From Rufibacter radiotolerans (GTDB lineage Bacteria; Bacteroidota; Bacteroidia; Cytophagales; Hymenobacteraceae), in NCBI RefSeq assembly GCF_001078055.1, contig NZ_CP010777.1, positions 3,439,001-3,503,000 of the forward strand: a stretch of DNA of 64,000 nucleotides, read 5' to 3'. Positions within the stretch are counted from its first letter, which is position 1. Every line of letters begins with the position of its first letter. The notes under the pieces are model-generated. The model searched no databases, was not told where the DNA came from, and saw nothing but the letters and a program-made list of their open reading frames with translations. Positions 24,901 to 32,927 of this stretch are shown here, piece by piece. Position numbers and translations under genes: made by a program.

Positions 24901-25100
24901 TGCCTGAGTCCTTATGCCTTGGTGGTTGCACGGTTTCCCTCCGAGCGCTCACGGCCGCGAGGCCCCGTCTTTCCCCCTCGCACTGCCCTTGCGGCCTAGA
25001 CTTGTATTCCTCTCTTAGCTTCTGCAGTTTCAAGGCCACAAGCGAGGCGCTCGAGGTAAAGACTGGAAAAGAGGAATGCGTAGAAGGCTGCGATGCTGAG
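24901..25100. repeat. About 200-bp two-copy element, copy 1
   Basis: Aligns with 44451-44650 along its length. The best part, 24937-24991, differs from 44487-44541 at two of 55 positions. It contains a long imperfect inverted repeat around GAGCGC/GCGCTC. Frames run through it on both strands but are not shared between copies, so it is taken as non-coding. Both copies are followed by a 36-bp palindrome and then a CCCCTTGAGGGG block. Confidence 0.8.
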
Positions 25101-25135
25101 TTTTGAGCACGTTTTTGGAAAAACAGCCTCAAAAC
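25100..25135. repeat. 36-bp palindromic repeat inside the composite block
   Basis: GTTTTGAGCACGTTTTT and AAAACAGCCTCAAAAC arms. Equivalent position to the copy at 44727-44762. Confidence 0.85.
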
Positions 25136-25153
25136 GCAGTTGCCTTTACTAAG

Positions 25154-25203
25154 CGCAGACTCTCCCCTTGAGGGGAGCGCAGAGGAGTGTTTACATAGGA
25201 GAG
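25154..25203. repeat. CTCCCCTTGAGGGGAG element, copy 1
   Basis: Hairpin CTCCCC-TTGA-GGGGAG with shared flanks (CGCAGACTC before, GTGTTTACATAGGAGAG after). Nearly the same block is at 44781-44829. Confidence 0.8.
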
Positions 25204-25277
25204 GCCTTTAGCAAAGACAATCGTAGGAACTGTACACGCTAGGAGGTCTCTGGAACAACGGTCTGGCTTATTTAGCT

Positions 25278-25402
25278 CTTCCGGATTTATAATCCGGAAG
25301 TTCCGAAAGGGGGATTTGCAATCCCCGGCAGCAGTATCACTGGCCCTTCTCCCAGGCGGATTACAAATCCGCTTTCCCTCGTTCGGGATTACAAATCCCG
25401 AA
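25278..25402. repeat. Cluster of four GATT/AATC hairpins (REP-like)
   Basis: Four perfect hairpins in 125 bp with 3-nt loops: CTTCCGGATT/AATCCGGAAG (25278-25300), GGGGATT/AATCCCC (25310-25326), GCGGATT/AATCCGC (25356-25372) and TTCGGGATT/AATCCCGAA (25382-25402). The GGATT core is constant while outer bases vary in compensating fashion. The look is that of REP sequences mobilised by REP-associated transposases; none is in the window. Confidence 0.75.
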
Positions 25403-25425
25403 CAGCACAATTTAAAGTCTATCGC

Positions 25426-25461
25426 GTTTCCAGCCCGTTTTCCGCAAAACAGCCCCAAAAC
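25426..25461. repeat. 36-bp palindromic repeat after purH
   Basis: GTTTCCAGCCCGTTTTCC and AAAACAGCCCCAAAAC arms, adjoining the purH terminator. Confidence 0.82.
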
Positions 25462-25463
25462 AA

Positions 25464-25497
25464 AAATCCCGGCTGCTCTTGGAGCAGCCGGGATTTC
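25464..25497 (-). terminator. Intrinsic terminator of purH
   Basis: AAATCCCGGCTGCTC and its complement with a tiny loop, then TTTTTG on the minus strand. It lies 20 bp after the purH stop codon. Confidence 0.9.
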
Positions 25498-25516
25498 CTA
25501 GGCAACATAGCGCCGC

Positions 25517-27046
25517 TTAGTGTTTGAAGTGACGCACACCGGTCATGACCATGGCCTGGCCGCGGGCATTGCAGGCGGCGATGGAGTCCTGGTCTTTGAT
25601 GGAGCCACCTGGTTGTACCACGGCGGTGATACCGGCATCGGCGGCAATTTCTACGCAGTCCGGGAAGGGGAAGAACGCGTCTGAGGCCATCACGGAACCC
25701 TGCAGGTCAAACCCGAAGCTTCTGGCTTTTTCAATGGCCTGACGCAACGCGTCTACGCGTGAGGTCTGCCCTACCCCGCTGGCCAATAACTGGTTGCCGC
25801 GGGCGATCACGATGGTATTGGATTTGGTGTGCTTGCACACCTTAAGCGCAAACTCCAGGCCTTGCACCTCTTCCTGAGACGGAGCGCGCTCGGTTACGGT
25901 CTTGAAATCGGCGGCGGTTTCGGTGGACAGGTCTTTGTCTTGCTCAATCACGCCGTTCAGCAGGGTCTTGAACAATTTAGTAGGCAGTTGCACTGGCTTC
26001 TGGCGCAACAGAATGCGGTTTTTCTTGGAACGCAGCAATTCCAGCGCATCCTGGTTAAACTCAGGGGCAATTAGCACCTCAAAAAAGAGCTTGTTCAGTT
26101 CTTCGGCGGTAGCCAGGTCAACGGGCTGGTTCACAATAATCACCCCACCAAACGCCGATACGGGGTCGCAGGCCAGGGCGTTCAGGTAGGCCTGGTGCAA
26201 AGAATCGGCGACAGCCACGCCGCAGGCGTTGGTGTGTTTCAGAATCGCGACGGCGGGTTGGCTGGAGAACTCAGCCATGAGCAACACGGCGGCGTCTACG
26301 TCTACCAAGTTATTATAGGAGAGTTCCTTGCCGTTAAGCTTGTCAAACAGGGCGTCCAGGTCGCCGTAGAAGGTGCCGGCCTGGTGGGGGTTCTCGCCGT
26401 AGCGCAGGGTCTGGCTCTGGCGGAGGCTTTGCTTGAACACCGGGGCCAGATCCTGCTCCTTGTTCAGGTAGTTAAAGATATGGGTGTCATAATTAGACGA
26501 GATATCAAAAGCCTTAGCCGCGAAGCGCTTGCGGTCAGCCAGGTCGGTGTTGCCTTCTTTGTTTTGCAGAAGCTCCACTACCTCAGAGTACTGCTCGCGC
26601 GACGACACAATCAGCACATCCTGGAAGTTCTTGGCTGCGGCCCGAATAAGCGAAATACCGCCAATGTCAATCTTCTCAATCACCTCTTCCTCCGGAGCGC
26701 CTGAGGCCACAGTTTCCTCAAACGGGTACAGGTCCACAATCACCAGGTCCAGAGCCGGAATCTCAAACTGCGCTACTTCCTGCTGGTCTTGCTCATGGCC
26801 CCGGCGGTGCAGAATGCCACCAAAGATTTTGGGGTGCAGGGTTTTCACACGCCCCCCGAAGATAGAGGGGTAATCAGTGACGCTGTCTACGGCCACTACC
26901 TCGGCGCCAAGCCCTTCCAGAAAGGTCTGCGTGCCGCCCGTGGAATAAAAAGTGACCCCTTGCTTCTGGAGTTCGCGCACCAACGGTTCCAGGCCGTCTT
27001 TGTAGTACACAGAAATAAGGGCAGATTTGATTTTTACGGTATTCAT
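25517..27046 (-). CDS. purH: Bifunctional AICAR formyltransferase/IMP cyclohydrolase
   Basis: Last two steps of IMP synthesis: formylation of AICAR with 10-formyl-THF, then ring closure. 509 residues. The N-terminal IMP cyclohydrolase part has KSALISVYYKDGLEPLVREL, STGGTQTFLEGLG and GRVKTLHPKIFGGIL; the transformylase part has LRYGENPHQAGTFYG, the catalytic Lys-His in AILKHTNACGVA, and FPFPDCVEIAADAG near the end. ATG at 27046 (MNTVKIKSAL) is chosen over an in-frame TTG four codons earlier. Downstream of purN on the same strand with a 225-bp gap in which no further gene is supported. Confidence 0.96.
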   Translation of the reverse strand: MNTVKIKSALISVYYKDGLEPLVRELQKQGVTFYSTGGTQTFLEGLGAEVVAVDSVTDYPSIFGGRVKTLHPKIFGGILHRRGHEQDQQEVAQFEIPALDLVIVDLYPFEETVASGAPEEEVIEKIDIGGISLIRAAAKNFQDVLIVSSREQYSEVVELLQNKEGNTDLADRKRFAAKAFDISSNYDTHIFNYLNKEQDLAPVFKQSLRQSQTLRYGENPHQAGTFYGDLDALFDKLNGKELSYNNLVDVDAAVLLMAEFSSQPAVAILKHTNACGVAVADSLHQAYLNALACDPVSAFGGVIIVNQPVDLATAEELNKLFFEVLIAPEFNQDALELLRSKKNRILLRQKPVQLPTKLFKTLLNGVIEQDKDLSTETAADFKTVTERAPSQEEVQGLEFALKVCKHTKSNTIVIARGNQLLASGVGQTSRVDALRQAIEKARSFGFDLQGSVMASDAFFPFPDCVEIAADAGITAVVQPGGSIKDQDSIAACNARGQAMVMTGVRHFKH

Positions 27047-27271
27047 ATGATTTGACAAAAAGTGGTTCTGAAATAGGAAAGGTTGAACCCAAAGGTTCGG
27101 CCATAGCCTACCAACCCAATTTTTTGGGCAAGCTGATAGACAATAGTAAAAGGCATCGTATTAGCAGGCTTACGGGATTGCCCGAAGCCAGAATAAGGCG
27201 CTCGCAGACACGGGTGGGTCGGTAAAAGAAAAACCTGGGGCCGTATCTGGTGCATCATATGGGTTATGAGG

Positions 27272-27880
27272 TTAGGCGGCGGATGTTCCCGGCTTCTTTT
27301 GGTCAGAGGTGAGCAGTTCCTCCACTACCCGCGGCAGGTGCTGGTGCTCCAGGGTGAGCACGCGGGCGGCAATGGTCTCGGCAGTGTCATGGGGCTCTAC
27401 CGGGCAGCGTTCCTGGAAGATGGGGGCGCCCTCATCATAATGCTCATTCACATAATGGATGGTAATGCCCGTCTCAAACTCATTCGCCTCCAGCACCGCC
27501 TGGTGCACATGTTGCCCATGCATGCCTTTGCCTCCGAACTTGGGAAGCAATGCCGGGTGAATGTTGATGATTTTATGGGGGAAAGCCTGCACAAAGGCGG
27601 CCGGCAACAGCCAGAGGAACCCGGCCAAAACAATTAAATCTGGATTATATGCCTCTACCTGTTTCTGCACCTCGCCGGCTTTCAGAGAAGGTCGGTCAAA
27701 AACGGCCGTGGGTACGCCAAAGTTCTGGGCCCGTTGCAGGGCATATGCGTCTGGGTTGTTGGAGAAGAGCGCCACAATCTGGATGTGCGGGTGGTGCTCA
27801 AAGTGCTCCAGCAGGCGCTGGGCATTACTCCCAGACCCGGAAGCGAAAATGATGATGTTCTTTTTAGAAGAGGTACCCAA
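27272..27880 (-). CDS. purN: Phosphoribosylglycinamide formyltransferase
   Basis: Third step of purine synthesis, transferring formyl from 10-formyl-THF to GAR. 202 residues with FASGSGSNAQRLLEH (phosphate binding), INIHPALLPKFGGKGMHG (catalytic Asn-His region) and GITIHYVNEHYDEGAPIFQ (catalytic Asp region). No ATG fits the N terminus; the TTG at 27880 gives MGTSSKKNIIIFAS and lies about 20 nt after the expected transcription start, so TTG start is favoured. Upstream of purH on the same strand. Confidence 0.93.
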   Translation of the reverse strand: MGTSSKKNIIIFASGSGSNAQRLLEHFEHHPHIQIVALFSNNPDAYALQRAQNFGVPTAVFDRPSLKAGEVQKQVEAYNPDLIVLAGFLWLLPAAFVQAFPHKIINIHPALLPKFGGKGMHGQHVHQAVLEANEFETGITIHYVNEHYDEGAPIFQERCPVEPHDTAETIAARVLTLEHQHLPRVVEELLTSDQKKPGTSAA

Positions 27881-27906
27881 AACGGCTTGTACTGCGGATG
27901 GAAAAG

Positions 27907-27914
27907 CAAAGATA
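27907..27914 (-). promoter_or_regulatory. -7 box of purN
   Basis: TATCTTTG on the minus strand, a full match to TAnnTTTG, placing the start of transcription near 27900. It supports the TTG start of purN at 27880. Confidence 0.6.
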
Positions 27915-27915
27915 G

Positions 27916-27952
27916 CGTTTCTGGGGTATTTTCAGGAAAACAGGTGAAAAAC
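27916..27952. repeat. Imperfect 36-bp palindromic repeat upstream of purN
   Basis: GTTTCTGGGGTATTTTCAGG left, AAAACAGGTGAAAAAC right. It abuts the purN -7 box. Confidence 0.65.
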
Positions 27953-28050
27953 GTGAAAATTTATTAGGATTGGCGCTTTAGATGGCGAAAGTAATATTCA
28001 TTTCTGATGAATGATTTCCTCCTCGCGTTTTCGTTCTGTCCTTCTAAAAC

Positions 28051-28090
28051 ACGTTTTGGGCCTGTTTTTCAGAAACTAGGCTCAAAACGT
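28051..28090. repeat. 36-bp palindromic repeat
   Basis: GTTTTGGGCCTGTTTTTC and complement-like right arm, extended by AC/GT outside. One of several repeats filling the 611-bp gap between purN and the TIGR03915 gene. Confidence 0.85.
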
Positions 28091-28113
28091 AAAATTCCCT
28101 CCACTGTCTCTCC

Positions 28114-28137
28114 ATTGTTGGTGTTCTCACCAACAAT
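28114..28137. repeat. ATTGTTGGTG hairpin
   Basis: Perfect 10-bp stem ATTGTTGGTG/CACCAACAAT with TTCT loop and an A-run after it. A half-site GTTGTTGGTG recurs at about 28184-28193. May be a terminator or a dispersed hairpin. Confidence 0.65.
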
Positions 28138-28287
28138 AAAAATTGCCGCTCTAATTAGCTATTACACCTTACCATTCTCTGCCGTTGTTGGTGAACCAGA
28201 AGCCCACTACCAAACTAACCATTCCAACCCAATGATTTCTTTCCCTCACAAGAAAAGGCATCACCTTGGGTTTAGTTCAAGCTCCCT

Positions 28288-28323
28288 GTTTTGAGCATAT
28301 TTTCGTGAAACCGGGCTCAAAAC
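28288..28323. repeat. 36-bp palindromic repeat
   Basis: GTTTTGAGCATATTTTCG left and AAACCGGGCTCAAAAC right; moderately paired arms. Confidence 0.8.
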
Positions 28324-28397
28324 GTCTACTCCCTCTCATACCTAGGGCCGTTTCATTCTGTTAGTTGCATGAAATTTCTGAATTAGGCGTGCGTAAT

Positions 28398-28474
28398 TTG
28401 AGGCTTTCGCCTCACTGAAGTTGCAAACTTCAGGTCATTTTAGGTCCAAGTTAGAAACTTGAACCAGAGAAAAT
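28398..28474. repeat. Three-hairpin dispersed repeat, copy B (inverted)
   Basis: Reverse-orientation copy of the element at 10838-10908: TGAGGC/GCCTCA, CTGAAGTT/AACTTCAG, GGTCCAAGTT/AACTTGAACC. It ends 18 bp from the stop of the TIGR03915 gene. Confidence 0.8.
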
Positions 28475-28491
28475 TCAGAATACTTCCTTCC

Positions 28492-29328
28492 CTACCTGTT
28501 CAACCTTTTCAAACCAGTAGGCACCTGCTTGTTCTGGATGGGTTGGTGCGCCTGCACGCGGGGCTTTTTCTCCGTGAGGTATTTCCAGTAGCGTTTGGGC
28601 ATGTGCCGAAGGTGCAGCTTACGGTTGCGGCGCTCCGGAATGTTGACGTGGTCAAAGTAGGCCTGCCAGAGTTGCTGGTATAGTGGCTCAATATCGGTGA
28701 GGATAGAAGCCGAAAGCTGGCCTTTCTGCAAGCCTTTAGGGGCCTCTTCCAAAGATACCAGATTTACTTGCTGCAGGTCATAATAGGCCCCGTACTGGCG
28801 GCGCACGTCGTAGATAAGCCAGGGCTGGTCGGCGTAGCGTTTCTCAAAGTGCGGGACAATGAGCGGCACCACGTTAAAGTCGGGGTTGATGGGGGCGACG
28901 TAGAGGCCGTCCTGGGTTTGCTGAAACCGAATGAAGGCTTCCATGCGGTGTTTCTCGCGGTGCATCTGTTTGCCCACCTGCGCCATCTTCTGCACGCAGG
29001 GCTCCGCGAAGTTTTCCTCTACGCCCGCTAGGGGGCTGGAGAACACCAGACGCGCAAACTGGAAAATGAGCATCTCAAAGCCGGGTTGCTCCCAGAGGTA
29101 GGCCTTGTACACGTTTTCCCAGGCGGCTTTGGAGAGTTTCTTACCAAGGCCTTCCCACACGCGTTTGGCTTTGGCCTCATCCGTAGCCACAAAATGGTGA
29201 GTGGCGAAGATACCGGCCGGGGCCTCCCCTTCCGGGTCAATCTGGGTGGGCCATTCTTGGCGGTCATACGCCTCAAACACTACTGTGAGCAGTCCTTCAA
29301 AGGAGCCGTCATAGGTATAGAAATGCAT
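28492..29328 (-). CDS. TIGR03915-family putative DNA metabolism protein (DUF4130)
   Basis: 278 residues, no signal peptide. The N terminus FYTYDGSFEGLLTVVFEAYDR and the segment MHREKHRMEAFIRFQ are typical of TIGR03915, a family encoded next to TIGR03916 radical-SAM proteins and thought to act in DNA repair or modification. The C terminus (LHLRHMPKRYWKYLTEKKP) resembles a uracil-DNA-glycosylase-related extension seen in the family. The partner gene lies upstream on the same strand. Biochemical role unproven for the family as far as I know. Confidence 0.88.
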   Translation of the reverse strand: MHFYTYDGSFEGLLTVVFEAYDRQEWPTQIDPEGEAPAGIFATHHFVATDEAKAKRVWEGLGKKLSKAAWENVYKAYLWEQPGFEMLIFQFARLVFSSPLAGVEENFAEPCVQKMAQVGKQMHREKHRMEAFIRFQQTQDGLYVAPINPDFNVVPLIVPHFEKRYADQPWLIYDVRRQYGAYYDLQQVNLVSLEEAPKGLQKGQLSASILTDIEPLYQQLWQAYFDHVNIPERRNRKLHLRHMPKRYWKYLTEKKPRVQAHQPIQNKQVPTGLKRLNR

Positions 29329-29348
29329 GCGCGCTGGGAAAGGCTGGC

Positions 29349-29498
29349 TTAGGAAGCGATACGGATAGGCGTGCGGCTTCCGGAACCGGTGGCTTCATGG
29401 CGCTGGCTGGAGAGCTGGCGCAGATACGGCACCAGCGTGCTCAGCTTGCAACGGAAAGAAACAGGTGCTACGGTTTGGCGGGCAGATAAAGTAGGCAT
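29349..29498 (-). CDS. Possible small protein, 49 residues
   Basis: ATG-to-TAA frame too short for usual gene finders: MPTLSARQTVAPVSFRCKLS, then LVPYLRQLSSQRHE, ending RTPIRIAS. Lies between the TIGR03916 and TIGR03915 genes on the same strand, 71 bp after the first and 20 bp before the second. It is rich in Ser, Arg and Thr. The tight placement argues for a real operon member; the lack of any recognised domain argues caution. Confidence 0.4.
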   Translation of the reverse strand: MPTLSARQTVAPVSFRCKLSTLVPYLRQLSSQRHEATGSGSRTPIRIAS

Positions 29499-29569
29499 AT
29501 CTATAGAAGTATGAGGTTTAACAAAGGTTATTTTTTATCGCTTGTGGGATGATGGGCCTTTTGGCAGAT

Positions 29570-30835
29570 TTAGCTTGCCTGGCTGAACAGGTCCAGCTGG
29601 CTGCCCCAAAGGCTGGCGCGGCCGCCCTTCTCCCCGAAAATGATTCTTCTCCTGATGGTTTCTTCGTCCCATTCTCTCGTCTCCAAACTTTTACCATGGC
29701 AGGTAACAAAATACTTGGCCCGTTTCAGCACTACCCCAATCTGGCGCAAATGGTCCCAGGTGAGGGCGGCAAAGCGGCGGGCCGCCACTATCTTCTTCGC
29801 CGACTTAATGCCGATGCCCGGTACCCGGACAATCAGTTCATAGTCAGCCGTATTAATCTCCAGCGGGAAAATCTGCCGGTTGCGCAGCGCCCAGGCCAGC
29901 TTGGGGTCAATCTGCAGGTCCAGCTGCGGGTTCTGTTCGTCCAGCAGTTCGTTCACGCCAAATCCATACAGGCGCACCAGCCAGTCGGCCTGGTACAGGC
30001 GGTTCTCCCTGATGATGGGCGGCGTGCTGATGAGCGGCAGGCGGCTGTCGGTGACTACCGGCACATAACCCGAGTAATACACGCGCTTGAGCTGGTAATT
30101 CTGGTACAGGCCGTCGGCTAGGGTCAGTATCTGCCGGTCGCTTTCAGCGGAAGCACCCACAATCAACTGCGTGCTTTGTCCGGCGGGCGCAAAAGAAGGC
30201 GTAGACTTGAACAGCTTCTTCTCTTCCTTTACCAGCACCAGCTGGTCTTTGATATTGCCCATGGGCGTGAGCACGTCTTTGAAGTTTTTCTCCGGGGCCA
30301 GGCTTTTCAGGCTTTCCTCAGAGGGCAACTCAATGTTCACGCTCAGTCTATCGGCGTACAGTCCGGCTTCCTTGATGAGTTCTTCACTGGCGCCGGGTAT
30401 GGTCTTGAGGTGGATATAGCCGTTGAACTTATGCTCCAAGCGCAACTTTTTGGCCACCCGTACCAGACGCTCCATGGTATAATCGGCGTTTTTGAAAATA
30501 CCCGAACTCAGGAACAGGCCCTCTATATAGTTGCGGCGGTAAAAATTGATGGTCAGGTCCACCACTTCCTGTACCGTGAAAGCCGCCCGCTTCACGTCAT
30601 TGCTTTTCCTGGACACACAGTAGGCGCAGTCAAAAATGCAGAAGTTGGTGAGCAGTATTTTAAGCAGTGACACACAACGTCCGTCTTCGGTATAGCTATG
30701 GCAGATACCCATGCCTTCGGCGTTGCCTAATCCTTTGTCCTGGTTTTTGCGTTTACCGCCGCTGGAAGAGCAGGAAACGTCATACTTGGCAGAGTCTGCC
30801 AAAATACTTAGTTTTTCTATTAGCGGTGAAGACAT
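29570..30835 (-). CDS. TIGR03916-family radical SAM protein, putative DNA modification/repair
   Basis: 421 residues. The radical SAM cluster motif is CX3CX2C in NFCIFDCAYCVSR (about residues 67-75). The C-terminal third has a helix-hairpin-helix DNA-binding motif (YELIVRVPGIGIKSAKKIV). The N terminus is Cys- and Ser-rich (YDVSCSSSGGKRKNQDKGLG). Family members are always found with a TIGR03915 gene, present here two frames downstream. The substrate is unknown; binding to DNA is inferred from the HhH motif. Confidence 0.92.
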   Translation of the reverse strand: MSSPLIEKLSILADSAKYDVSCSSSGGKRKNQDKGLGNAEGMGICHSYTEDGRCVSLLKILLTNFCIFDCAYCVSRKSNDVKRAAFTVQEVVDLTINFYRRNYIEGLFLSSGIFKNADYTMERLVRVAKKLRLEHKFNGYIHLKTIPGASEELIKEAGLYADRLSVNIELPSEESLKSLAPEKNFKDVLTPMGNIKDQLVLVKEEKKLFKSTPSFAPAGQSTQLIVGASAESDRQILTLADGLYQNYQLKRVYYSGYVPVVTDSRLPLISTPPIIRENRLYQADWLVRLYGFGVNELLDEQNPQLDLQIDPKLAWALRNRQIFPLEINTADYELIVRVPGIGIKSAKKIVAARRFAALTWDHLRQIGVVLKRAKYFVTCHGKSLETREWDEETIRRRIIFGEKGGRASLWGSQLDLFSQAS

Positions 30836-31019
30836 GCCAGATGCGGTTTAGGTTTCTGAATATGTTAGCAAGTTAGTACATCTACGGATATTAACCCAAT
30901 ATAATTAGCAATTATCTTTCCACCAGTTATCAACAATACTAATAACAATAGCATTTTAACAGTCTAGCACCAGTTTTGACGTTTTTTGACGTATTTTAAA
31001 GAATGAATCAAAAGGGATA

Positions 31020-32927
31020 ATGGCGCGCAAGGGAAGGTATCAACAGGTTAGCGTGTGCCTGCTGCTTACGGTGGCAGGCTGGTTGACCTTTTTTGGCGCT
31101 CAGGCCCAGGTGGTTCCACCGGTCACCACCCCACCAGTGACCCAACCGCCACCTGATTCCCTCTCCCAGGATACTACCAAGACCCAGGAATTTCTAAAGA
31201 CCCTGAAAGACATTAGCCAGCGGAAAACCCTAATGGGCCGGGCGGTGAAAGCGTTGGTGGTCTTTAAGCCCCGCAAAGTGGAAGGCCCCGTGGAAAATGC
31301 GCGGCTTCCGCAAACCTATGACCAGCACAACTATAAGGTGGTGCGCAGCATTTACTTTAAACGGCTGGACGCCTTTGGTTACTCCATCAATGACACCCTG
31401 GCCGTGCCAGACAACTACCTGGAGCGCCTGGGCAACGGCCTGCACATGCGCACCAAACAAAGCATGCTGCGGAACCAGATCCTGTTCCAGGAAGGCGATA
31501 TGCTGGAACCCCTGGACCTCTCTGAATCTGAGCGTTTGCTCCGCCAGACGGCCTACATCTTAGACGCCCGGGTGCTGGTGAATGACTCCACCTCCACTGA
31601 GGACAGCGTAGACGTAGTCATCATTACCAAAGACGTGTTCAGTATTAGCGCCTCGGGCTCTGCCAGCACTTCCAGTACCCGCCTTTCTTTGCGGGATATC
31701 AATTTCATGGGGTTAGGCCACCAGATCAGGACCAGTTACCGGTTTGGGTTGTCTGAGCCGCAGCCCTGGCAGTTTCAGGGCCGGTATTTCATAGAGAACA
31801 TTTCCAGAAGCTTTATTTCCGCGGAGCTTCTTTATAACAACACCTATTATTATAAGCAGCAAAGCATCAGTTTCCGGCGTGACTTCTTTGCTACCAACAC
31901 TAAATATGCAGGCGGGGCCTCGGCCAGTTGGTACCAGACCCTGCAGCCAGATTATTATCAGGTAGAAGACCCTGAGCCAGGCGCGCCCATTCCCCATACC
32001 CCTCTGGATTATTACGTACAGGATTTCTGGTTGGGCCGCGCCTTCCGCCTGAAGTCCTATGACCTGGCGCAGGACAACCCGGGCCGTTTCATTACCGCCG
32101 CCCGCGTAATGAACGTGCGCTACACCCAGGGTGGCGGCCCCACCCTTCAGAGCGCCCGCCTCTACCTCACGGCCTTTGGCTACAGTTTCAGGAGGTATTA
32201 CAAAGATCAGTACCTGTTCGGGTTTGGGCGTACCGAGGATATTCCCGCCGGAAACCTGCTGGCCATTACGGCCGGGTTTGAGGACGGCTCTGTGAAGAAC
32301 CGCCCCTACCTGGGCCTTAAAGGCGCCTTTGGCAAGTACCGCTCTAATTTCGGATATCTCTACGGGGGGCTGGAGTATGGCAGTTACCGCTACAAAGGCG
32401 GCTGGGAACAGGGGGTGCTCACCACCGAGGCCCTGTATTTCACGCCCCTGTACCGGCTGCGCAACTGGCGCTGGCGGCATTTTCTGTGGAGCAGGTCCTC
32501 GCTTGGTCTGCGCCGGCCCGATCTGTTTGCCCTGGACATTGACCAGGAAGACGGCATAAGAGGGTTCAGTTCGCAGGAGGTGCGCGGCTACCGCCGGTTC
32601 GTGCTGAATTATGAGACCAATTTTTTCACGCCCCTTACCCTGCTGGGCTTCCGGCTGGCGGTGGTGGGCTTCGCCGATGCTGCCTGGCTCACCAGCGTCA
32701 AAGACCGCTCCCCTTTCCGCGAGAAACCCTACACCGGATTTGGCATGGGCCTTCGGTTCCGGAACGAGTATTTCACATTCAACACCATCCAGATCCTGCT
32801 GGGCTATTACCCGCGCCTGCCCCAATTAGGCAATCACCAGGACTTTAAGTTGTTCCAGACCACGCGCCAGTATTATGATTTCAATGATTTGCGCTTTACC
32901 CAACCCCTTATTTCTGAGTTCAGGTAA
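31020..32927 (+). CDS. BamA/TamA-like outer-membrane barrel protein
   Basis: 635 residues. A signal peptide (to about GAQAQ, residue 29) and a proline/threonine-rich stretch (VVPPVTTPPVTQPPPDS) are followed by a POTRA-like domain (about 95-195: VVRSIYFKRLDAFGYSIND... LSESERLLRQTAYILDARV) and a beta barrel with many aromatic strands. Probably an Omp85-superfamily protein that inserts or exports outer-membrane or surface proteins. It is not the main BamA, which is longer with five POTRAs. Divergent from the radical SAM gene, with 184 bp of AT-rich DNA between. Confidence 0.8.
   Translation: MARKGRYQQVSVCLLLTVAGWLTFFGAQAQVVPPVTTPPVTQPPPDSLSQDTTKTQEFLKTLKDISQRKTLMGRAVKALVVFKPRKVEGPVENARLPQTYDQHNYKVVRSIYFKRLDAFGYSINDTLAVPDNYLERLGNGLHMRTKQSMLRNQILFQEGDMLEPLDLSESERLLRQTAYILDARVLVNDSTSTEDSVDVVIITKDVFSISASGSASTSSTRLSLRDINFMGLGHQIRTSYRFGLSEPQPWQFQGRYFIENISRSFISAELLYNNTYYYKQQSISFRRDFFATNTKYAGGASASWYQTLQPDYYQVEDPEPGAPIPHTPLDYYVQDFWLGRAFRLKSYDLAQDNPGRFITAARVMNVRYTQGGGPTLQSARLYLTAFGYSFRRYYKDQYLFGFGRTEDIPAGNLLAITAGFEDGSVKNRPYLGLKGAFGKYRSNFGYLYGGLEYGSYRYKGGWEQGVLTTEALYFTPLYRLRNWRWRHFLWSRSSLGLRRPDLFALDIDQEDGIRGFSSQEVRGYRRFVLNYETNFFTPLTLLGFRLAVVGFADAAWLTSVKDRSPFREKPYTGFGMGLRFRNEYFTFNTIQILLGYYPRLPQLGNHQDFKLFQTTRQYYDFNDLRFTQPLISEFR

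Noticed and set aside
24842-25132. Frames within the two copies of the 200-bp element (also 44388-44733)
   Set aside because: The frames are not preserved between copies; the DNA is conserved in its inverted arms instead.
27043-27258. 71-codon minus-strand frame between purN and purH
   Set aside because: It overlaps the purH start, has no recognisable features and no promoter, and is best seen as leader sequence.
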